Assembly: GCA_050013795.1 (NCBI GenBank)
Contig: JBEKEO010000003.1
Coordinates: 1-48,623 of the forward strand
DNA from: CAWHOW01 sp050013795
GTDB lineage: Bacteria > Bacteroidota > Bacteroidia > Bacteroidales > CG2-30-32-10
Reading direction: 5' to 3'
Length of the DNA stretch: 48,623 nucleotides
In this document: one piece after another, positions 1 through 9,055 of the stretch
Layout: each line of letters begins with the position of its first letter
How positions within the stretch are numbered: position 1 is the stretch's first letter
Notes under the pieces: generated by a model
The model's database searches: none
Told to the model about the DNA's origin: nothing
The model's input: the letters and a program-made list of their open reading frames with translations, nothing else
Program-made: the position numbers and the translations under genes

Positions 1-1
1 A

Positions 2-757
2 CGGGCGTATCATGAAGCGGATACCGTTCACCTGTGCGGATTTTCGAATGGAATTGTTACAACAGGCGACACAAACCTGAATAATCCCACCGCCACTCCA
101 CCGGTGTATCCGGCGGTAACGGATACGGTGCTTAAAGCAAAAGCTACAGCTTTGCTTAACATTGTTTCGGGAAGGCAAACCAAACCTGCCACCACCACGG
201 CCGACCAGGAAACGGCGGCAAGAAACGAGCTGCTTACCCTGCTCGATGGCTTAGCCAACCAGGTTGAAACCATTAGCAACCAGATAGCGGTTGCGGCAGG
301 TGATGTGTCAAAAGGCATTGCCGAGCTTACTCATGTGGGATTTTTACCGCAGGGGAAAGGGCACAAATCAGCGAATACTTTCAGGCAGCGGCCTTCTGCT
401 AAAGGAAATGCCCTGATTCAGTTTCCGCATGCCGGCAGGGGCGCCATTTATGTGTCGCGCTGCGCTAAAACAACTGCCGAGGGGGTGCTTCCGGCTTCAT
501 GGAACCCATCCGTTCCTATTTCAAAAACCGAACTGCTTATTACGGGCGGCGGACTCAAAACCGGCGACATACTGGCTGTGCAGTATGGCCTGATACTCAC
601 TTCGCATGCCAGTGTACTGCCTGCTGAAGAAGTGTCGAAAGCTGTTTCCCCGCTTTCAACCAAAAGCGGCAAAAAGAAAAGGGTAACGCCTGTTTATGTC
701 TATGGAACCGATCCCATAGTATGGAGCAGCACTATTTTGTATGCAGTGGTGCAATAA
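2..757 (+). CDS. Fibronectin type III-like accessory protein (partial, 5' end outside the window)
   Basis: The reading frame is open from base 2 to the TAA at 755-757, so the true start lies to the left of the window; the GTG at 104 is only an internal codon. The visible part begins with a Thr/Pro-rich linker, then has a roughly 70-residue Ala/Leu-rich helical stretch (ATALLNIV to VSKGIAEL), and ends in a beta-rich region of about 110 residues that reads like a degenerate fibronectin-III or Ig-like fold. The order of helical hairpin then beta domain matches the gene at 34650-35387. I recognise the pair as resembling small FN3 proteins common in Bacteroidota, whose function I do not know. A 21-bp tandem array starts ten bases after the stop. 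The gene is visibly GC-richer than the AT-rich genes near it. Identity as FN3 is less certain here than for the second copy. Confidence 0.6.
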   Translation, partial: RAYHEADTVHLCGFSNGIVTTGDTNLNNPTATPPVYPAVTDTVLKAKATALLNIVSGRQTKPATTTADQETAARNELLTLLDGLANQVETISNQIAVAAGDVSKGIAELTHVGFLPQGKGHKSANTFRQRPSAKGNALIQFPHAGRGAIYVSRCAKTTAEGVLPASWNPSVPISKTELLITGGGLKTGDILAVQYGLILTSHASVLPAEEVSKAVSPLSTKSGKKKRVTPVYVYGTDPIVWSSTILYAVVQ

Positions 758-767
758 CAAGTATTCG

Positions 768-1229
768 GAGTTCATAATTACGCACAAACCGGCGTAAATA
801 TGTATGCCGAAACTCATAATGTGTGAACAGGAGTTCAAAATGTGACATCAGGAGTTCAATTTGTGTCTTTTTGAGTTCATGATGTGTCAACTTGAGTTCA
901 ATTTGTGACATCTTGAGTTTAAAATGTGTCAATTTGAGTTTAATTTGACACATTTTGAGTTTATAATGTGACATCTTGAGTTCATGATGTGTCATTTTGA
1001 GTTCATAATGTGTAATCTTGAGTTCAATTTGTGACAATTTGAGTTTATGATGTGCTTACATTAGTTCCTTATGTGTTAACAGGAGTTCATAATGTGTCAA
1101 GTTGAATTCAATTTGTGACAACTTGAGTTCCTGATGTGACAAAATGAGCTTATAATTTGCTAATTTAAGTTCCTTATGTGTCAACGGGAGTCCCGAATGT
1201 GCTATTATAAGCTTCGTTTGTCGTAGCTT
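768..1229. repeat. Tandem array A: about 22 units of 21 bp
   Basis: Units start at 768, 789, 810 and so on to 1209 without any insertion or deletion. The consensus is GAGTTCATAATGTG followed by TCAACTT. Individual units differ by substitutions at several positions, and the first two and the last are the most degenerate. GAGTTC/T and the later TGTG are the best kept parts. There are no unique spacers, so it is not CRISPR. On the minus strand the consensus reads as the heptapeptide KLTHYEL, and a frame of about 100 residues is open over part of the array. The unit at 1041 puts a TAA into that frame, so translation of the whole array is unlikely. The array fills the gap between the FN3-like gene and the 3' end of miaB. 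Confidence 0.95.
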
Positions 1230-1238
1230 GTAGCTACG
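1222..1238. repeat. Perfect inverted repeat (hairpin) between array A and miaB
   Basis: CGTAGCT and AGCTACG are separated by the loop TGT, giving a perfect 7-bp stem that overlaps the final degenerate unit of array A. It lies 18 bases beyond the miaB stop. On the miaB strand no T-run follows the stem, so it is not a standard intrinsic terminator. It could still protect the 3' end of the miaB message or mark the array boundary. Confidence 0.5.
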
Positions 1239-1255
1239 TCATCAGTAAATCTTTT

Positions 1256-2575
1256 TTAAATGTCTTCCCCAATAAGCGTAGCGGGAGTGCAGCGTATTAC
1301 TTTTACATTCACATAGTCGCCGGCTTTAAAGTTCTTCTTGGGAAATATTATCACCTTATTCTGGCTGTTTCTGCCTGAAAGAAAATCTTTGGATTTGCGT
1401 GATACGCCTTCGGCAAGCAATTCAAAAGTATTGCCTACATCTTGTTTATTGCTTTCATGCGAAAGTTTTTGTTGTAATTCTATCACTTCCTGCAAACGTT
1501 TGGATTTCACTACTTCCGGAACATCATCCTTATACTTACCTGCAGCAGCGGTGCCGGGGCGTTCAGAATATTTGAACATATAAGCATAATCAAATTTCGC
1601 CCATTCCATCAGCGAAAGAGTATCATTATGGTCGTCGTCAGTTTCAGTACTGAAACCGCAAATAATATCCGTACTGATGGCGCAGCCGGGAATATATTCT
1701 CTTATGGCTTCTATCCTGTCCATGTACCATTCGCGGGTATATTTCCTGTTCATCATTTTCAATATCCTCGTACTGCCTGACTGTACAGGTAGATGAATGG
1801 AGCTACAGATGTTCGGGTATGATGAAATAATCTTTAGCAGATCATTAGATAAGTCTTTCGGGTGCGATGTGGCAAACCTTATCCTTAGCAATGGATCGAT
1901 CAGTGCTGCTTTTTCAAGCAGAGCAGGAAAATCAAAACTATTGCTTTCCCATTTATAGGAATTTACATTTTGTCCAAGCAAGGTGATTTCCCTGTAACCA
2001 TTTTTAAATAATTCTTTTGCTTCACTAAGAATTGTCTCGGGATTCCTGCTGCGCTCTTTCCCGCGCGTATAAGGTACAACGCAATAGGCGCAATAATTTT
2101 CACAGCCGCGCATAATGGAGATGAAAGCAGAAACCCCATTGCTGCCAAGCCTCACGGGATTGATGTCGGCATAAGTTTCGTCGGCAGACAAGATTACATT
2201 TATTACTTTTTGCCCTTCGTCAGCGATATTAATAAGCTTTGGAAGATCACGGTAAGCATCAGGCCCTACAATCATATCCACCGATCTTTCATCAATGAGC
2301 AGTTGTTCTTTCAGCCTTTCTGCCATGCATCCAAGAACACCTATAAGCAAATGCGGTTTCTTTTTTTTGTATGATTTTAATTCCGATAGTCTTTTCCTGA
2401 CACGCTGTTCCGCATGTTCCCTTATTGAACAGGTATTAACGAAAATAACATCGGCTTCTTTAACATCAGTAGTAGAACTGAAATCAGCATCCTTCATTAC
2501 CGAAGCGATGATCTCGCTGTCGGAAAAATTCATCTGGCAGCCGTAAGTTTCTATATAAAATTTCCTTTCGCTCAC
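1256..2575 (-). CDS. miaB: tRNA-2-methylthio-N6-dimethylallyladenosine synthase MiaB
   Basis: MiaB is a cytoplasmic radical-SAM methylthiotransferase that adds the 2-methylthio group to i6A37 in tRNAs reading UNN codons. The 439-residue protein has full family length. The N-terminal UPF0004 domain carries the three auxiliary cluster cysteines (C13 in YGCQMN, C49 in NTCSIRE, C83 in LGCMAE). The radical-SAM motif CxxxCxxC is at C158, C162 and C165 (RGCENYCAYC). A C-terminal TRAM domain ends with the motif around YVNVKVI. The ATG at 2575 gives the conserved beta strand RKFYIETYGC directly. It is transcribed away from topA, and the 183-bp gap between the two start codons should hold both promoters. 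Nothing in the sequence suggests damage. Confidence 0.97.
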   Translation of the reverse strand: MSERKFYIETYGCQMNFSDSEIIASVMKDADFSSTTDVKEADVIFVNTCSIREHAEQRVRKRLSELKSYKKKKPHLLIGVLGCMAERLKEQLLIDERSVDMIVGPDAYRDLPKLINIADEGQKVINVILSADETYADINPVRLGSNGVSAFISIMRGCENYCAYCVVPYTRGKERSRNPETILSEAKELFKNGYREITLLGQNVNSYKWESNSFDFPALLEKAALIDPLLRIRFATSHPKDLSNDLLKIISSYPNICSSIHLPVQSGSTRILKMMNRKYTREWYMDRIEAIREYIPGCAISTDIICGFSTETDDDHNDTLSLMEWAKFDYAYMFKYSERPGTAAAGKYKDDVPEVVKSKRLQEVIELQQKLSHESNKQDVGNTFELLAEGVSRKSKDFLSGRNSQNKVIIFPKKNFKAGDYVNVKVIRCTPATLIGEDI

Positions 2576-2758
2576 TTCAAAAATGGAAACATCCCAAAAA
2601 AGATTTTTTTAAAAGCTTTAAACAGTCAGCAAAACTAAGCAAAAAACGACACCTTATTATACAATTTACAGGAAGAAATAAAAAAAATATTGGCTTTGAA
2701 TAAAGTAATTCGTTTTCTTTGCAGGAATTTTCAACCGTAATTTTTTAAAAATATTCAA

Positions 2759-5119
2759 ATGGTAAAAAACCTTGTCATCGTTGAGTCACCTGCAAAAGCA
2801 AAGACAATTGAAGGTTTCCTTGGGAAAGATTTTGTGGTAAAATCAAGCATGGGACATGTGCGCGACCTTTCAAAAAGTAAGACCAAGGAGGATACTCTGG
2901 GACTTGGTGTAGATATAAAAAATAATTTCAAGCCGACCTACGAGTTGCTGGATGAAAAAAAGACCATTATTACCGAACTGAAGAAATTAGCCAAGGGCGC
3001 AGAAGTTGTCTGGCTTGCTACTGATGAGGACCGTGAAGGAGAAGCTATTTCATGGCACCTGGCAGAAGCGTTGAAGCTTGATGTTAAAAAAACAAAACGT
3101 ATCGTTTTTCATGAGATCACCAAATCGGCAATTATCGAAGCAGTTGAAAACCCAAGAACAATAAACATAGATCTTGTAAATGCACAACAGGCACGCAGAG
3201 TGCTCGACAGGCTTGTCGGTTTTGAATTATCTCCATTGCTTTGGAAAAAAGTAAAACCGTCGCTTTCCGCAGGGCGTGTTCAGTCGGTGGCAGTAAGAGT
3301 AATTGTTGAGAGGGAAGAAGAAATAAAAACATTTAATACAACATCGGCATATAAAGTAACTGCCAACTTCGATATTGATAAAAACGGACATCCTGTTGTT
3401 CTTGAAGCAGAATTACCCAGTCGGTTCAGCAAGAAAGAAGAAGCTGTTGCATTTCTAAAAAAATGTATAGGCGCTGATTTCAAAATAGAATCCATCGAAA
3501 CAAAACCGGCAAAAAAATCACCTCCTCCTCCGTTTACTACATCTACCTTGCAACAGGAAGCAAGCAGGAAACTTGGATTTTCAGTTTCGAAAACAATGAC
3601 CATTGCACAGCAGCTTTACGAATCAGGGAAGATCACTTACATGAGGACAGATTCTGTAAATCTTTCAAATCTTGCATTGGGCATGGCTAAAAAAGAAATC
3701 ACTTCTTTATTTGGCAGCGAATATGTCAAGACAAGGCAGTATGTAACAAAATCCAAGGGAGCACAGGAAGCGCACGAAGCAATACGTCCCACTTATCTTA
3801 ATCAACAAAATATTGAAGGTGAAAGTTCCCAGAAACGTTTATACGACCTGATATGGAAGCGCACCGTTGCTTCTCAGATGAGTGATGCCGAACTTGAGAA
3901 AACAAATGTAAGCATTGATATTTCGACAACTCCGGAGAAGTTCATTGCCCGCGGAGAAGTACTGAAATTTGAGGGATTCCTTAAAGTTTACATGGAATCT
4001 TCTGATGACGAAGAAGACGAAGCGCAGAAAAATATGCTGCCTCCTTTGAAAACAGGAGAACTTCTGATGCTGAAAGATATCTTGGCATTAGAAAGATTCA
4101 CGCAGCATCCTCCCAGATATTCGGAAGCAAGCCTTGTAAAAAAGCTTGAAGAACTTGGAATTGGTCGTCCTTCAACATATGCGCCTACCATTAGTACCAT
4201 TCAGAAACGAGGATATGTTGTAATTGAAGACAGGCCGGGTGTTTCAAGAAACTTTACATCAATAGTTCTTAAAAAAGACAAAATAAGTGAACAGGTAAAA
4301 TCAGAAGTTGCCGGTTTCGAAAAATCAAAACTGTTTCCCACTGATATAGGTACTCTTGTAAATAAATTCCTTATTCAGTATTTTGATAATATCATTGATT
4401 ATAATTTTACCGCTGATGTGGAGAAAGAATTTGACGAAATAGCTCAAGGGACGAAAGTATGGAATAAAGTAATCAGTGAATTTTATTTCCCATTCCATAA
4501 ACAAGTTGAGAAAACAGCAAAAAATTCCGAAAGAATAAGCGGAGAAAAATTACTTGGCATTGATCCTGCAACCGGTAAAAATGTATTTGTAAAGATTGGC
4601 AGATTTGGTCCTATTGTTCAGCTTGGTGATACCGAAAACCCCGAAAAAGAAAAACCAAGATTTGCAGGATTACTTAAGGGACAAAGCATAGATACCATCA
4701 CATTGGATGAAGCCATGGAACTCTTTAAACTCCCGAAAAAAATCGGCAGTTTTGAAGATGCTGAAATGACTGTTTCCATTAGCCGTTTTGGACCATATAT
4801 TAAGCATAAAAACGGGTTTTATTCATTAAAGAAAACCGACGATCCTATCACCATCACCGAAAGCAGGGCTATTGAGCTTATTCTTGAAAAGAGGGAAAAA
4901 GACATCAATAAGTTAATAAAAGAGTTTCCGGAAAACAAAGACGTAAAAGTATTGAAAGGCCGGTGGGGAGCTTATATCACCGTCAATAAAAATAATTACA
5001 AAATTCCTAAGGATAAAGCCCCTGACCCAGAAACGCTCACTCTTGCTGACTGCCTTAAAATAGCCGAAGAACAAGATAAAGGTGAAACCAAAAAGACTAA
5101 AGGGAAACGTAAGAAATAA
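2759..5119 (+). CDS. topA: DNA topoisomerase I (type IA)
   Basis: The enzyme relaxes negative supercoils by passing a strand through a transient single-strand break. At 786 residues it has the usual Bacteroidota length. The TOPRIM domain starts at once (LVIVESPAKAKTIEGFL) and has the acidic DxDREGE motif (ATDEDREGEA near residue 100). The catalytic tyrosine is Y294 in ITYMRTDSVN. The C-terminal third carries repeats of the topoisomerase C-terminal type (GRFGPIVQLG, SRFGPYIKHK, GRWGAYITVN) instead of cysteine zinc fingers, followed by a Lys-rich tail. ATG 2759 begins the TOPRIM strand directly, with no room for a longer start. The next gene begins 10 bases after its stop, so the two are probably cotranscribed. 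Confidence 0.97.
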   Translation: MVKNLVIVESPAKAKTIEGFLGKDFVVKSSMGHVRDLSKSKTKEDTLGLGVDIKNNFKPTYELLDEKKTIITELKKLAKGAEVVWLATDEDREGEAISWHLAEALKLDVKKTKRIVFHEITKSAIIEAVENPRTINIDLVNAQQARRVLDRLVGFELSPLLWKKVKPSLSAGRVQSVAVRVIVEREEEIKTFNTTSAYKVTANFDIDKNGHPVVLEAELPSRFSKKEEAVAFLKKCIGADFKIESIETKPAKKSPPPPFTTSTLQQEASRKLGFSVSKTMTIAQQLYESGKITYMRTDSVNLSNLALGMAKKEITSLFGSEYVKTRQYVTKSKGAQEAHEAIRPTYLNQQNIEGESSQKRLYDLIWKRTVASQMSDAELEKTNVSIDISTTPEKFIARGEVLKFEGFLKVYMESSDDEEDEAQKNMLPPLKTGELLMLKDILALERFTQHPPRYSEASLVKKLEELGIGRPSTYAPTISTIQKRGYVVIEDRPGVSRNFTSIVLKKDKISEQVKSEVAGFEKSKLFPTDIGTLVNKFLIQYFDNIIDYNFTADVEKEFDEIAQGTKVWNKVISEFYFPFHKQVEKTAKNSERISGEKLLGIDPATGKNVFVKIGRFGPIVQLGDTENPEKEKPRFAGLLKGQSIDTITLDEAMELFKLPKKIGSFEDAEMTVSISRFGPYIKHKNGFYSLKKTDDPITITESRAIELILEKREKDINKLIKEFPENKDVKVLKGRWGAYITVNKNNYKIPKDKAPDPETLTLADCLKIAEEQDKGETKKTKGKRKK

Positions 5120-5128
5120 TCATTAATC

Positions 5129-6304
5129 ATGGATATTTCTATATATTTTGAGCCGGTTCAGTTAAAAGAAAAAAACTTCAGCAGAGAATATCACCCTGGA
5201 AAACTTAGTGATTCTATCGATATTTTTTCAGATGAAAGACATTTCCCGTCCCTTGATGGTATTGACATAGCAATTCTTGGTGTAAAGGAAGACAGGAATT
5301 CTGTTAATAACCAGGGAACGTCTATGGCTCCCGATCAGGTTCGTGAATTTCTTTATATGCTTTATCAGGGGAATATTAAAACAAGAATTGCAGATTTAGG
5401 AAATATTAAAAAAGGCCATGAAATAGAAGATACATTTTTTGCGGTAAAAACTGTTTTATCGGAATTGCTAAAAACCCATATAATACCTGTAATTATAGGG
5501 GGTTCGCAAGACATCACTTTCGCAAATTACCTTGCATATGAAAGCCTCGGACAAATTATCAATATTGCATCGGTCGATTCAAGTTTTGATCTAGGCAAAG
5601 CTGAACAGGAGATCAGCTCAAAAGCATACCTGAGCAAGATCATCATGCATCAACCTAATTTTTTATTTAATTATACAAACATCGGATATCAGACCTATTT
5701 TGCTGATCAGGATGCAATAGAACTGATGGGGAAACTTTATTTTGATGTTTACCGGCTCGGTTATGTAAGAGCCAGCCTTGAAGAAGTTGAACCATTTGTG
5801 AGGAATGCAGATCTATTAACTTTTGATATTTCATCGATAAGGCAGTCCGATGCTCCGGGAAATGCAAATGCTTCGCCCAATGGGTTCTATGGAGAAGAAG
5901 CATGCCAGATAACTCGTTATGCCGGACTTAGTGACAAACTTACATCAATCGGATTTTATGAATTAAATCCAACATACGATAGCGGTGGGCAAACAGCGCA
6001 TTTGGTTGCTCAAATGATCTGGTATTTTATTGATGGTTTTTATAACCGCAAACATGATTTCCCTTTAAAAGAAAAAGATGCATATTTGAAATACAGGGTT
6101 TCCATTAAAGATCATAAATATGAAATCATTTTTTATAAAAGCAAAAAAAGTGATAGATGGTGGATGGAAGTTCCTTGTCCAACAAACCTAAAAAGTAAAT
6201 ACGAACGGCATTATCTTGTTCCCTGTTCTTATAAAGATTACCAAACTGCCCTCAAAGAAGAGATGCCTGACCGATGGTGGCAAGTGTATCAAAAACTCAT
6301 GTAG
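5129..6304 (+). CDS. Arginase/formimidoylglutamase-fold protein with degenerate metal site
   Basis: The fold is that of the ureohydrolase (arginase, agmatinase, formimidoylglutamase) superfamily, but three of the six manganese ligands seem to be missing. The family motif GGDHS reads GGSQD, which loses the His. DAHxD reads DSSFD, which loses the His and keeps both Asp. SFDxDxxDP reads TFDISSI, which loses the second Asp. The flanking APGxxxxxGG region survives as APGNANASPNGF. The final 70 residues (YRVSIKDHKYEIIFYKSKKSDRWWMEVP onward, quoted in parts: YRVSIKDHK, RWWMEVP) are an extension outside the catalytic fold. It follows topA by 10 bp and precedes the T9SS operon; from memory an arginase-family gene at this place is common in Bacteroidota. 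A regulatory or structural role is more likely than hydrolysis. Confidence 0.85.
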   Translation: MDISIYFEPVQLKEKNFSREYHPGKLSDSIDIFSDERHFPSLDGIDIAILGVKEDRNSVNNQGTSMAPDQVREFLYMLYQGNIKTRIADLGNIKKGHEIEDTFFAVKTVLSELLKTHIIPVIIGGSQDITFANYLAYESLGQIINIASVDSSFDLGKAEQEISSKAYLSKIIMHQPNFLFNYTNIGYQTYFADQDAIELMGKLYFDVYRLGYVRASLEEVEPFVRNADLLTFDISSIRQSDAPGNANASPNGFYGEEACQITRYAGLSDKLTSIGFYELNPTYDSGGQTAHLVAQMIWYFIDGFYNRKHDFPLKEKDAYLKYRVSIKDHKYEIIFYKSKKSDRWWMEVPCPTNLKSKYERHYLVPCSYKDYQTALKEEMPDRWWQVYQKLM

Positions 6305-6474
6305 CTTTTTTGATTTTTGTTCCACTATTCAAAAATTTACTGGTAATTATGTGAAATTGTTAAAAAATTCATATTTTTACCGAAACTTTATAAAAAAAGG
6401 CAAGTATAATGTCTCTGAAAACATGTTGAAAAAGAGTATTATACATTTTTTTTAACAAAAACAACGAACAACAT

Positions 6475-6507
6475 TTTGTTAATTAAAAAAGATTTTTGTT
6501 ATTTTAC
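6475..6507 (+). promoter_or_regulatory. Possible promoter of the T9SS operon
   Basis: TTTG at 6475-6478 is followed after 21 bases by TATTTTAC at 6500-6507, a partial match to the Bacteroidota -33/-7 pattern (TTTG, TAnnTTTG). It would start transcription about 35 bases before the PorP/SprF-type gene. The match is imperfect, but the 245-bp AT-rich gap after the arginase-like gene makes a promoter here likely. Confidence 0.35.
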
Positions 6508-6549
6508 AGTCCTTTTACTAACAGGCAGTATTAAATAAACATTTTATAT

Positions 6550-7506
6550 ATGAAAAGAAATATTACTTCTTTATTTCTCTTTTTTGCTGTTGTTACGGCC
6601 TTTGGCCAGCAAGAAGCTCAATTTAGTCAAAACATGTTCAATAACATGGCTATCAATCCTGCATATGCCGGAATGAATAATGCTATCTGCGCAACAGCTT
6701 TTGCGCGACAGCAGTGGGTAGGCTTTTCAGACCCTTACAACGGTAGTGTTTGGCCGAAAACATACTTATTATCTGTTGATGGTAATGTGAACCCGATTCA
6801 TGGTGGGGTTGGTGTTACTATAATGAGCGACCAACTTGGCCTTGAAAACAATACTGATTTCAAATTGGCTTATTCGTTTCATCTTGCAGCTGGCCCGGGA
6901 ACATTGGGTATTGGTGCTCAGGTTGGTTTTTATAATGAAAAAATTAATTTCGCTGGTTTTCACCCTATAGATTCAGGCGATCCCTTACTAAATTCGCAAT
7001 CGAAACAAGGAAATATAGCAGCAGACATGGCTGGTGGTCTTTTTTATAATATCCCGAATAAATTATATTTTGGTGTTTCTGCAGATCAACTTTTTCAATC
7101 AAAGATTAAATATCCATCTCCTTTGGCAGATCCAATGTTAACACGCCATTATTATGTTTCTGCCGGTTATTATTATCCATTACCCGGCAATCCTTCTTTA
7201 GAAATCGATCCTTCTGTATTGATAAAATCTGATTTAGCTTCTACCCAATTTGATATTAATTGTCTTTTAAAATATAACAACAACTTTTGGGGAGGGGTTA
7301 GCTGGAGACCAAGTGATGCTGTAGTTCTTATGATAGGGATGAATGTTTATAAAGGTGTTCTTGTTGGATATTCTTACGATATTACTACCTCTGCAATGGG
7401 TAAGAATCATCGTAGCAGTGGGAGTCATGAAATTATGGTTCATTATTGCTTAAAGGTGATGCACGAACTTCATCCTGAAAGTTATCATAATACTAGATTC
7501 TTATAA
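6550..7506 (+). CDS. porP: PorP/SprF-family type IX secretion outer-membrane protein
   Basis: PorP/SprF proteins are outer-membrane beta barrels that work with the GldKLMN motor/ring in T9SS secretion and gliding. This protein has a signal peptide ending near AFGQQ and then the family signature QEAQFSQNMFNNMAINPAYAG. Alternating aromatic and glycine-rich strands run to the C-terminus. The 318-residue length is normal. It is the first gene of the block porP-gldK-gldL-gldM-gldN, all on one strand, which is the classic order. About 120 bp separate it from gldK, so a second promoter ahead of gldK is possible. Paralogues of this family are frequent in Bacteroidota, so the porP name rests on the genomic position. 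Confidence 0.9.
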   Translation: MKRNITSLFLFFAVVTAFGQQEAQFSQNMFNNMAINPAYAGMNNAICATAFARQQWVGFSDPYNGSVWPKTYLLSVDGNVNPIHGGVGVTIMSDQLGLENNTDFKLAYSFHLAAGPGTLGIGAQVGFYNEKINFAGFHPIDSGDPLLNSQSKQGNIAADMAGGLFYNIPNKLYFGVSADQLFQSKIKYPSPLADPMLTRHYYVSAGYYYPLPGNPSLEIDPSVLIKSDLASTQFDINCLLKYNNNFWGGVSWRPSDAVVLMIGMNVYKGVLVGYSYDITTSAMGKNHRSSGSHEIMVHYCLKVMHELHPESYHNTRFL

Positions 7507-7629
7507 TATTTAATAATGTAACCATTATAATTTAATAACGTAAAAACAAATAAAAATTATAAACGTGTACAATATTTTATATAAATTTACGTTTATGATT
7601 TTAAGAAAAACATAAATATAGGAGTTGCC

Positions 7630-8991
7630 ATGAAAAAAATACTTTTATTTTTATCGGTGATCATTTTGTTCGGTGGGTGTGACCACTCAGGCAAAGGATA
7701 TTTGATTGGCGTTCAAGGTAGAGAACAATGGTATCAACCAGATCCTTATGGTATGTTGTTTATTCCTCAGGGATGTTACAACATGGGAAACAGTGATCAG
7801 GATGTTCCGTATGCTCAAATATCTGGATCAAAAACAGTCACGCTGCAGGCATTTTATATGGACGAGACTGAAATTACTAATAATGAATACAGGCAATTCG
7901 TTTATTGGGTCAGGGACTCAATTGCCCATCGAAAATTAGGCGAATCAATTGAAGACCAGCTTATCACAGGAAACGATGAAACTGGAGAAACTTATGATCC
8001 TCCATATATTAACTGGGAATCAGACATTAATTGGGGTGATGGCAGAGATGAAGAACAACGTGATATTCTTGCTACCATGTACATTCCCGAACACGAAAAA
8101 TTTTACAGGAGAAAAGAAATAGATCCTCGTTTACTTAATTATGAATATTATTATATTGATTTTAAATCAGCAGCCTCGAAGGATTTCACTCAGGGGAATA
8201 TTCAAGCCGGAGGCTTAAATAACAATCGACCACAAGGACTAAAAGACAGATCTGTTTATATTAAAAAGGGGCTCATCAATGTTTATCCTGATACTTTAGC
8301 TTGGGTACATGATTATACATATTCTTTCAATGAACCAATGACGCAAATGTATTTCTGGCATCCTGCTTATGATAACTATCCTGTTGTCGGCGTTAGTTGG
8401 GTTCAGGCTAGAGCTTTTTGTATCTGGAGATCTCAATTATTAAATAGCTACCTACAGGGCCATGATGAAACTTTTGTTAATGATTTTCGCTTGCCTACTG
8501 AATCTGAATGGGAATGGGCAGCACGTGGCGGGCTTGATCTTAGCCCATATCCTTGGGGAGGTCCTTATATTAGAAATAGTAATGGATGCTTCCTTGGTAA
8601 TTACAAACCTCTACGAGGAAATTATGCTGATGATGGTGGTGTTCTGACACTTATTGTTGGTCACTATGCTCCCAATGACTATGGATTATACGATATGGCA
8701 GGAAACGTTTCAGAATGGTGTCGTGATGCATTTGATGAATCTGCCTATAATTTTGCACATGACCTGAATATGGATTATTCATATGAGGCTAAAGACACTG
8801 ACTCTCCGGTTTTAAAAAGAAAAGTAATAAGGGGTGGTTCATGGAAAGATGTTGGATATTTTTTACAGACTAGTACTCGTTCATACGAATATCAGGATAC
8901 TGCTAAATGTTACATTGGTTTCAGATGCGTTGAAACTTATTTAGGACGTGATAAAGGCGATGGTCCTAATGCATCAAATGTTTTCAATTAG
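7630..8991 (+). CDS. gldK: Type IX secretion lipoprotein GldK/PorK
   Basis: GldK forms, with GldN, the periplasmic ring attached to the outer membrane. The 453-residue protein starts with a lipoprotein signal (lipobox FGGC, lipidated Cys near residue 16). It then has the formylglycine-generating-enzyme-like (SUMF1) fold typical of GldK. Recognisable pieces are FYMDETEITNNEYRQFV, RLPTESEWEWAARGG, YDMAGNVSEWC and VIRGGSWKD, ending with GFRCV. In this family the fold is structural, not catalytic. The start is preceded by TAGGAG at a short distance, a better ribosome site than most genes here have. gldL follows after 64 bases. Confidence 0.96.
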   Translation: MKKILLFLSVIILFGGCDHSGKGYLIGVQGREQWYQPDPYGMLFIPQGCYNMGNSDQDVPYAQISGSKTVTLQAFYMDETEITNNEYRQFVYWVRDSIAHRKLGESIEDQLITGNDETGETYDPPYINWESDINWGDGRDEEQRDILATMYIPEHEKFYRRKEIDPRLLNYEYYYIDFKSAASKDFTQGNIQAGGLNNNRPQGLKDRSVYIKKGLINVYPDTLAWVHDYTYSFNEPMTQMYFWHPAYDNYPVVGVSWVQARAFCIWRSQLLNSYLQGHDETFVNDFRLPTESEWEWAARGGLDLSPYPWGGPYIRNSNGCFLGNYKPLRGNYADDGGVLTLIVGHYAPNDYGLYDMAGNVSEWCRDAFDESAYNFAHDLNMDYSYEAKDTDSPVLKRKVIRGGSWKDVGYFLQTSTRSYEYQDTAKCYIGFRCVETYLGRDKGDGPNASNVFN

Positions 8992-9055
8992 AAAATTTAA
9001 TAAAACAACAACAAATAAAAATAAAATATAAACAAATTAAACAATAAAATGAATT

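Noticed and set aside
732..1037. Reading frame of 101 residues antisense to array A
   Set aside because: It stops within the array because of a TAA in one unit and runs into the antisense of the FN3-like gene; no evidence of expression.
768..1229. CRISPR array
   Set aside because: Units are contiguous without unique spacers, 21 bp is too short for a repeat-spacer unit, and no cas genes are present. The same applies to the arrays at 17.5 and 35.5 kb.
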